From: Lentzea sp.
GTDB taxonomy: Bacteria; Actinomycetota; Actinomycetes; Mycobacteriales; Pseudonocardiaceae
Assembly (NCBI GenBank): GCA_030146905.1
Contig: JASLAV010000381.1
Span: forward strand, 1-10,343
Length of the DNA: 10,343 nucleotides
Reading direction: 5' to 3'
A program made the translations under genes and the position numbers. The notes beneath the pieces are model-generated. The model saw only the letters and a list, made by a program, of their open reading frames with translations. It was not told the DNA's origin and ran no database searches. Numbering within the stretch: the first letter of the stretch is position 1; each line of letters begins with the position of its first letter. Of this stretch, positions 6,021-10,343 are shown one piece after another.

Positions 6021-7118
6021 ATGTACGCCGACGACCTCGTGCGGCCGTGGTGGGAGGCGCTGCGCGCCGACTGCCCGCTGTTCGACATCCACACCCACAT
6101 GGGGACGAACGACCCCAGTGGTTTCTCCGCGACCGCGGACGACGTCCGATCCGCACTGTCCGCGGTGGACGCGGAAGCAGCCGTGTTCCCGATGACCGAA
6201 CCGGAGGGCTACCGGGCCGCGAACGACGCCGTGCTGGAGGAGGCTTCCGGGGGAGGGCTGGTCGCGTTCTGCCGGGTCGCTCCGGGCGACGACCCGGCCG
6301 GTGAGGCGCGGCGCTGCGTGGAGGCCGGTGCCGCGGGCATCAAGCTCCACCCGGCGAGTGACGGGTTCGAGCTCGACGACGACGAGCTCACCGGTGTGTT
6401 CGGCCTGGCGCACGAGCTCCGGCTGCCGGTCGTGGTGCACGCGGGTGCGGGGATCGACCCGTTCGGCGATGCCCTGCTCCCGGTCCTGGACCGCTTCTCC
6501 GGAGCGCGGTTCGTCCTCGCGCACGCCGGCCTGACCGACCTGGCGTGGCTGTCCGGGCACCCGGTGGGCAACCTGTTCTTCGACACGTCGTGGTGGAGCC
6601 CCACCGACCTGGTCACGCTCCTCGGCACGATGCCACCGGGCCAGGTGCTGTTCGGCAGCGACGTGCCGTACTCGACGCCGACCTGGGGCGCGCACGCCAC
6701 CGCGCGCTGCGCCCGGTACGTCGGCCTCACCGACACGCAGGTCGCGAGTGTCCTGGGTGGACAGTCCCGCCGCCTGGTCGAGCACGGGGAGCCCGCGGAC
6801 CTCGGGCCCGCTCCTGGCAGGGTGCCCCCGCTGGAACCGTTGCTGGAACGGCTCTACGTCTACCTCGCGGCCGCCGTCGAGGCCACGAAGCGCGGCGAGA
6901 CACCGGGCCAGATGCTCGACCTGGCCCGGCACTGCTGCCGTGTCCGGCCCGGCCACCCGCACGGCGAGGTCTTCGAATCGGTGCTGCACCTGCTCGACCG
7001 CTACGAGGAGCACGCCGAACACCTGAAGACCGGCAACGAGTACGCACCGGGCTGGGACCTGATCGCCACCGCCGCGATCGTCGCCCGCACGCCCGGTCCA
7101 CCACTGCCGGAGCTCTGA
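6021..7118 (+). CDS. Amidohydrolase_2 / ACMSD-like metal-dependent hydrolase
   Basis: Cytoplasmic TIM-barrel hydrolase or decarboxylase of 365 residues in the amidohydrolase-related superfamily (COG2159 type). The metal-binding set is visible in order: HxH in FDIHTHMG (H24, H26), H110 in GIKLHP, H140 in VVVHAG, H168 in LAHAG and D214 in FGSDVPYS. These residues typically hold one divalent metal and activate water. Members act on diverse carboxylated or ring substrates, so the substrate cannot be named. The barrel seems to end near residue 255. A further 110 residues or so, rich in predicted helix (ERLYVYLAAAVEATKRGE and LHLLDRYEEHAEHL), form an extension. The ATG at 6021 has AAGGGGG three bases upstream. 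The gene is divergent from the GH31 gene, and its stop lies 19 bases before the LysR gene on the same strand. Confidence 0.82.
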   Translation: MYADDLVRPWWEALRADCPLFDIHTHMGTNDPSGFSATADDVRSALSAVDAEAAVFPMTEPEGYRAANDAVLEEASGGGLVAFCRVAPGDDPAGEARRCVEAGAAGIKLHPASDGFELDDDELTGVFGLAHELRLPVVVHAGAGIDPFGDALLPVLDRFSGARFVLAHAGLTDLAWLSGHPVGNLFFDTSWWSPTDLVTLLGTMPPGQVLFGSDVPYSTPTWGAHATARCARYVGLTDTQVASVLGGQSRRLVEHGEPADLGPAPGRVPPLEPLLERLYVYLAAAVEATKRGETPGQMLDLARHCCRVRPGHPHGEVFESVLHLLDRYEEHAEHLKTGNEYAPGWDLIATAAIVARTPGPPLPEL

Positions 7119-7125
7119 CCGGCGG

Positions 7126-7131
7126 TAGTGT
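7126..7131 (+). promoter_or_regulatory. -10 element of a leaderless LysR transcript
   Basis: TAGTGT fits TANNNT and lies 6 bases before the GTG at 7138, the usual spacing for transcripts that begin at their start codon in actinobacteria. There is no ribosome-binding site before the GTG. The -35 region (about 7103-7108, ACTGCC) is weak. The LysR gene could thus have its own promoter in addition to read-through from the amidohydrolase gene. Confidence 0.45.
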
Positions 7132-7137
7132 CGGGGC

Positions 7138-8004
7138 GTGATGAGCCTGGTGCACCTCAAGGTGCTGGCCGCGGTGGCCCGGCACGGCTCGGTGACGGAG
7201 GCCGCCAGGCAGCTGCACTACTCGCAGCCGTCGGTGAGCCACCACCTGTCCAGGCTGGAGGCGGCCACGGGCGTGAAGCTCGTGCAACGGATCGGGCGCG
7301 GCATCCGCCTGACCCCGGAGGGACTGCTGCTCGCCCACCGCGCGGCCGAGATCGTGGGCCGAGTCGACGCCGCGACGAGCGAACTGGCCGCCCGGGCCGG
7401 CCTGCGGGCGGGCAGGGTCCGCCTGGCGGCCAACGCCTCCACCGCAGCCACGATCGTGCCGAGGGCCGCCACCGCGCTCGCCGAACGCCACCCCGGCCTG
7501 GAGCTGAGCCTGGTCGAACAGCACCCGGCGGAGTCGCTGCAGCTGCTGCGGCACGGCGAGATCGACGTCGCGCTGGTCTTCCGCCACGAGGGCGACCCGG
7601 TCGAGGAAGGCTTCCGGTTCGCCCACCTCGGAGGCGACTCACTGCACCTCGTCAGCCGTCAGCAGGACGACAGCCTCGTGAACCACCACGACACGGCCTG
7701 GATCGGCGGGTGCGCCCGGTGCCAGGAGGAGCTGGAGACCGTGTGCCGGCGCGAGGGCTTCACACCGCGCGTCGTCTCGCACAGCGACGAGATCGTCGTC
7801 GTGCAGGCCCTCGTCGCCGCGGGCGCGGGTGTCGCCCTCCTGCCCGGTCTCGCCCTGCAGGCCCACCGCCGGCCGGACGTGCACGCCGTCGACATCGGTT
7901 ACCGGCGTGAGATCCACGCAGTCACCTACGGCGAGCCGCCCGACCCGCCTGCCGTCGCGGCGGTGCTGGAGGCGTTGAGCGAGGCGGTCCGGGCCCTGCC
8001 CTGA
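7138..8004 (+). CDS. LysR-family transcriptional regulator
   Basis: DNA-binding regulator of 288 residues, a normal LysR length. An N-terminal winged helix-turn-helix occupies about residues 3-62 (VARHGSVTEAARQLHYSQPSVSHHLSRLE, split around residue 30, then GIRLTPEG at 55-62). A linker helix of about 63-88 follows, then the periplasmic-binding-protein-like effector domain (about 92-285). The hinge-side motifs GEIDVALVF (140-148) and VVQALVAAGAGVALLPGLAL near 221-240 are typical of the family. Three cysteines lie close together (C192, C195, C203, in GGCARCQEE and beyond), which I recall from some actinobacterial LysR proteins. Starts GTG 7138 and ATG 7141 differ by one residue; GTG is preferred because it matches the -10 spacing. 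The close position behind the amidohydrolase gene suggests it controls that gene. The effector is unknown. Confidence 0.9.
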   Translation: MMSLVHLKVLAAVARHGSVTEAARQLHYSQPSVSHHLSRLEAATGVKLVQRIGRGIRLTPEGLLLAHRAAEIVGRVDAATSELAARAGLRAGRVRLAANASTAATIVPRAATALAERHPGLELSLVEQHPAESLQLLRHGEIDVALVFRHEGDPVEEGFRFAHLGGDSLHLVSRQQDDSLVNHHDTAWIGGCARCQEELETVCRREGFTPRVVSHSDEIVVVQALVAAGAGVALLPGLALQAHRRPDVHAVDIGYRREIHAVTYGEPPDPPAVAAVLEALSEAVRALP

Positions 8005-8014
8005 ACCGCGTCGT

Positions 8015-8065
8015 CCCGCGGCGCGGGTGCCGCCGCACCACCGGTCCCGGCTGGCCTTGGTGCGG
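8015..8065. terminator. Hairpin cluster between convergent genes, possible bidirectional terminator
   Basis: Three GC-rich inverted repeats crowd the space between LysR and the LLM gene: CCCGC/GCGGG (8015-8027), GGTGC/GCACC (8026-8039), and the longest, CCGCACCA/TGGTGCGG (8033-8040 with 8058-8065, 17-base loop). They are mutually exclusive in part. There is no T-run on either strand, so this would be the U-less type often assumed for actinobacteria. The rest of 8005-8155 holds nothing else that I recognise. Confidence 0.4.
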
Positions 8066-8155
8066 ACGCGGGCTGCGGTCGACCACGCCCGCCCTGCGCT
8101 CGCCGCGGTAGCGCTGAAGAGTGGCGATCAGGCCGCCTGTCAGTGACCGGACGGC

Positions 8156-9217
8156 TCAGCCGGGTTGATCGGCGAAGGCCGGGAACACCTCGTCGTGCAC
8201 GAGCTGCAACTGCTCGCGCATGGTGGCCACCCCCGGCAGGTCCATGCCCGAGAACGCCTTCACCAGAGCCGCGTCGGTGATGGCGAGGATCAGGTGGTTG
8301 ACGCCGGTCGGCGCGATCTCGGCCGAGATCTTCGCGACGCACTCCTGCGGGGTGCCGGATACCGAGAGCTTGTCGGCCAGTTCGGGAGGCGTGAGCTCGA
8401 ACGCGCGGTCCACCCTGCCCTCGGCCACCGCGGCGATGATCTCCGTCAGCGAGGCGGGGTCCACGCCGTTGCGCTTGAGCTGCTCGGCCGGCATGGACGA
8501 GGCGTACAGGCCCACCATCGCCCGTGCCGCGTCCTTGGCGGCGCGGGAGTCCCGTCCCGTCGCGAACACGATCCACGCGCCGAGGTCCAATGAGGACATG
8601 TCACGTCCGGCGCGTTCGGCGCCTATCCGCACGTTGTCGATCATGTACTCGTAGGCGCCCCTCGTGTAGCTCAGCGCGTGGTGCACGCCGTCGGTCAGCT
8701 CGCCCGCCACCTGGAACGACTTCGGGCCGCGCATCGCGCCGAGCTTCACCGGCAGCCTGTGCTGGACCGGCCTGGCGAACGTGAACAGCCCGCGGTAGCG
8801 GTAGAACTCGCCCTCGTGGTCGATCACGCCGTGGTCGAGCAGCGTCCTGACCACGTGGTGGGCCTCGGTGAGGCGGGACAACGGCTTCGTGGTCCTCCAG
8901 TCGATGCCGTACTGCGCGAGCAGGCCGAAGTTCCCCGACCCCAGCACGCACTCGGCGCGGCCACCGGTCAGCTCGTCCAGCGTTGCCACGGCCTGGGCGA
9001 TCAGCGACGGGTCGCGCAACGTCACCGGGGACAGGCTCGGGCCGAACCGGATGTTCTTCGTCTTGTCCGCCGCCGCGGCGAACAGCAGCCAGAGGTCCTT
9101 GTGCCAGGTCTCGTCCGCCGCGTAACAGCCGTGGAAGCCCAGTTCGTCGGCGAGCCGGATGGACTGGATCGTGTCGTCGAGCGGGTAGTCGGGCAGGAGC
9201 ACATAGCTGAACCGCAT
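8156..9217 (-). CDS. LLM-class (luciferase-like) oxidoreductase, probably F420-dependent
   Basis: Cytoplasmic TIM-barrel oxidoreductase of 353 residues. It resembles 5,10-methylenetetrahydromethanopterin-reductase-like LLM proteins, which usually use F420 or FMN. Family features are the opening strand MRFSYVLLP, LADELGFHGCYAADE (22-36), the TKNIRFGPSLSPVTLRDP segment (53-70), and LDELTGGRAECVLGSGN near 80-96. The LPVKLGAMRGPKSFQVAGEL region (155-174) and a C-terminal VSGTPQECVAKI (286-297) follow. The SGTP..C motif near the end is common to these reductases. Substrate and cofactor are not provable from sequence alone. The ATG at 9217 is preferred to the GTG at 9226, because that GTG lies within the ribosome-binding sequence AAGGTGA. 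The gene follows the amine-oxidase fusion gene on the same strand after a 93-base gap, and is convergent with LysR. Confidence 0.87.
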   Translation of the reverse strand: MRFSYVLLPDYPLDDTIQSIRLADELGFHGCYAADETWHKDLWLLFAAAADKTKNIRFGPSLSPVTLRDPSLIAQAVATLDELTGGRAECVLGSGNFGLLAQYGIDWRTTKPLSRLTEAHHVVRTLLDHGVIDHEGEFYRYRGLFTFARPVQHRLPVKLGAMRGPKSFQVAGELTDGVHHALSYTRGAYEYMIDNVRIGAERAGRDMSSLDLGAWIVFATGRDSRAAKDAARAMVGLYASSMPAEQLKRNGVDPASLTEIIAAVAEGRVDRAFELTPPELADKLSVSGTPQECVAKISAEIAPTGVNHLILAITDAALVKAFSGMDLPGVATMREQLQLVHDEVFPAFADQPG

Positions 9218-9222
9218 CGCAT

Positions 9223-9229
9223 TCACCTT
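9223..9229 (-). promoter_or_regulatory. Ribosome-binding site that fixes the LLM gene start
   Basis: AAGGTGA on the minus strand lies 5 bases before the ATG at 9217. The alternative GTG start at 9226-9224 is part of this sequence and would have no ribosome site of its own, so the shorter protein beginning MRFSYV is preferred. Confidence 0.6.
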
Positions 9230-9267
9230 CTCGCAATGTCAGCGCGTGGACATCAAGCGTCAGGTGG

Positions 9268-9297
9268 AGAATCGAACGACACGGTCATACCACGCAA
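9268..9297 (-). promoter_or_regulatory. Possible promoter of the LLM oxidoreductase gene
   Basis: On the minus strand TTGCGT (9297 down to 9292) and GATTCT (9273 down to 9268) are separated by 18 bases. The predicted start is near 9261, giving a leader of about 44 bases. The match is moderate. The 93-base gap is long enough for a separate promoter, so the LLM gene need not be co-transcribed with the upstream fusion gene. Confidence 0.35.
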
Positions 9298-9310
9298 AGT
9301 ACGCGCATGG

Positions 9311-10343
9311 CTACTGTTCGTGACCGACTTGGACGGTTTCCCGGCGTGCCTGTGGCAGTGTCGTGGCACCCAGCGCCGTCTCCAGCTGCTCCCACCGCGT
9401 CACCAGGTCGGCGAGCATGAGCATCATGACCTCGGGGAACGCGTACAGGAAGCTCTGGTAGCGGTAGTGGTCCAGGTAGAACACCACGACGTCGCCCACC
9501 GCCGTCACCGACGTGGTGCGGGCGTTGAAGAACATGTCGTAGTGGCCCAGCAGCGTGCCACGGCCGAGCACCGCGCGTTCGTAGATGCCGCCGAAGTCGA
9601 CCTCGACCTCACCGCTCGCCACGAGGAACACGCCGTGCGCCGCGTCGTCCTCGTGGAAGAGCTGGTCTCCCGCCGTGTAGGGGATCTCGTCGAACATCGA
9701 CGCGAGCGTCTCCAGTTCCGAGCCGAGCAGCGAGCCGAACAGCCTGACGCCGTGCGGATCGACGCTCTCCCGCAGGCACGCCACCCGCCCGGCCAGCTCC
9801 TGGTCGGTGAGGTGGGTCACCCGCATCCGCACGAACCGCAGCATCCTGTCGGTGTTGCGCGACTGGCTGCGCGACCTCCCTGCGCTCGGCGGCGTGTAGA
9901 CCGACGGGTTCCCGCTGATCCGCGCGGCTTCGCGCAGGCCGGACTCGTAGGCGCTGTGCACGCAGCCCCGGTGGTACGGGTTGGTGCCCTCGCCGGCGAA
10001 GAACAAGGTGTCGCCGACCGGTTCGGCGAGCGTGGCGATGTCCGCGGACGACGAGCCGACACCGATGCAGGTGTAGGAGCCCAACGCGTAGGGGTCGGCT
10101 GACCAGCCGGTCCGCGACACCTGCTCCGGCGGGGGCGCGTCCGCGCCGAAGATGTCGCGCACGACCGAGGTGGCGTAGTCCTCGACATCCTCCGAGGACC
10201 ACGTCTCCGCCTCGCGGCCGAGTGACGCGCCGAGCAGCATCACCAGGACCGGTTTGCCGTGGGACTTCCACATGCTGATCACGACGGTGGGGTAGCGGTC
10301 GGTGTCGCGGCACAGGTAGCCGAAGACGTACTGGTCCCTCGGC
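9311..10343 (-). CDS. Flavin amine oxidase fused to a C-terminal cyclic-nucleotide-binding-like domain (5' end outside window)
   Basis: The last 343 residues of a larger protein; the frame is open to the right edge, so the N-terminal FAD-binding GxGxxG region is not seen. Visible residues 1-145 match the C-terminal part of LSD1/monoamine-oxidase-type flavoenzymes: VISMWKSHGKPVLVMLLGAS (20-40), GWSADPYALGSYTCIG (79-94) and the FAD-contacting DTLFFAGEGTNPYHRGCVHSAYESGLREA region (111-139). A basic Ser/Arg linker (about 150-173) leads to a CAP-ED/CNBD-like beta-roll at about 198-320. Its parts are LFGSLLGSELETLASMF, PYTAGDQLFHEDD, HGVFLVASGEVEVDF and LLGHYDMFFNARTTSVTAVGDVVVFYL. The phosphate-binding cassette is unusual: the usual GE pair is replaced by GH (G266, H267), while R275 is kept. 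The oxidised amine, any nucleotide ligand and the role of the fusion are unknown. It is upstream of the LLM gene on the same strand. Confidence 0.8.
   Translation of the reverse strand, partial: PRDQYVFGYLCRDTDRYPTVVISMWKSHGKPVLVMLLGASLGREAETWSSEDVEDYATSVVRDIFGADAPPPEQVSRTGWSADPYALGSYTCIGVGSSSADIATLAEPVGDTLFFAGEGTNPYHRGCVHSAYESGLREAARISGNPSVYTPPSAGRSRSQSRNTDRMLRFVRMRVTHLTDQELAGRVACLRESVDPHGVRLFGSLLGSELETLASMFDEIPYTAGDQLFHEDDAAHGVFLVASGEVEVDFGGIYERAVLGRGTLLGHYDMFFNARTTSVTAVGDVVVFYLDHYRYQSFLYAFPEVMMLMLADLVTRWEQLETALGATTLPQARRETVQVGHEQ

Noticed and set aside
5676..7160. Minus-strand 494-codon frame opposite the amidohydrolase
   Set aside because: No recognisable domain, and the plus strand carries the intact metal-binding motif set.
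9218..9226. GTG start of the LLM gene at 9226
   Set aside because: This GTG is part of the AAGGTGA ribosome site serving the ATG at 9217.
9230..9310. Attachment site, small RNA or small gene in the gap upstream of the LLM gene
   Set aside because: No repeat pair, tRNA end, convincing hairpin or short frame with a ribosome site was seen.
1..10343. Defence island, CRISPR, mobile element or biosynthetic core genes
   Set aside because: No repeat-spacer array, transposase, integrase, nuclease/helicase or synthase domain appears in any credible coding frame.

Overview
The window is very GC-rich, with dense G/C-ending codons, short spacers and an F420-type oxidoreductase. This fits an actinomycete. 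The MatB, LysR and LLM sequence styles suggest a Pseudonocardiaceae-like soil organism (Lentzea, Saccharothrix or Amycolatopsis type), but that placement is inference. Codon use looks uniform throughout. I see no insertion sequence, tRNA, rRNA, CRISPR array or phage gene.

Left part (1-2814) is a malonate uptake and activation locus. On the minus strand, matC (a membrane carrier of the MatC/dicarboxylate type) is followed after 4 bases by matB (malonyl-CoA synthetase, running off the left edge). A GntR/FadR-family regulator is transcribed divergently. The 157-base space between regulator and carrier holds two near-identical operator-like sequences. Each overlaps a recognisable promoter, and their centres lie about five helical turns apart. 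The simplest model is that the regulator senses malonate or a related acid and represses both itself and matCB. Malonyl-CoA made here could feed fatty-acid or polyketide synthesis.

Middle part (2792-8004): a secreted glycoside hydrolase family 31 enzyme on the minus strand carries two tandem carbohydrate-binding-like modules inserted before its catalytic barrel. Its 3' end overlaps the GntR gene tail-to-tail by 23 bases. Divergent from it is a metal-dependent amidohydrolase (ACMSD/amidohydrolase_2 type) with a helical C-terminal extension, followed closely by a probably leaderless LysR regulator. These two may form a small functional unit of unknown substrate.

Right part (8005-10343): a convergent intergenic region with strong hairpins separates LysR from two minus-strand genes. 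One is a luciferase-like (LLM) probably F420-dependent oxidoreductase. The other is upstream of it and enters from the right edge: an unusual fusion of a flavin amine oxidase with a C-terminal cyclic-nucleotide-binding-like domain. This fusion is the least familiar architecture in the window and the best candidate for new biology. The rest looks like ordinary actinobacterial metabolic and accessory content.
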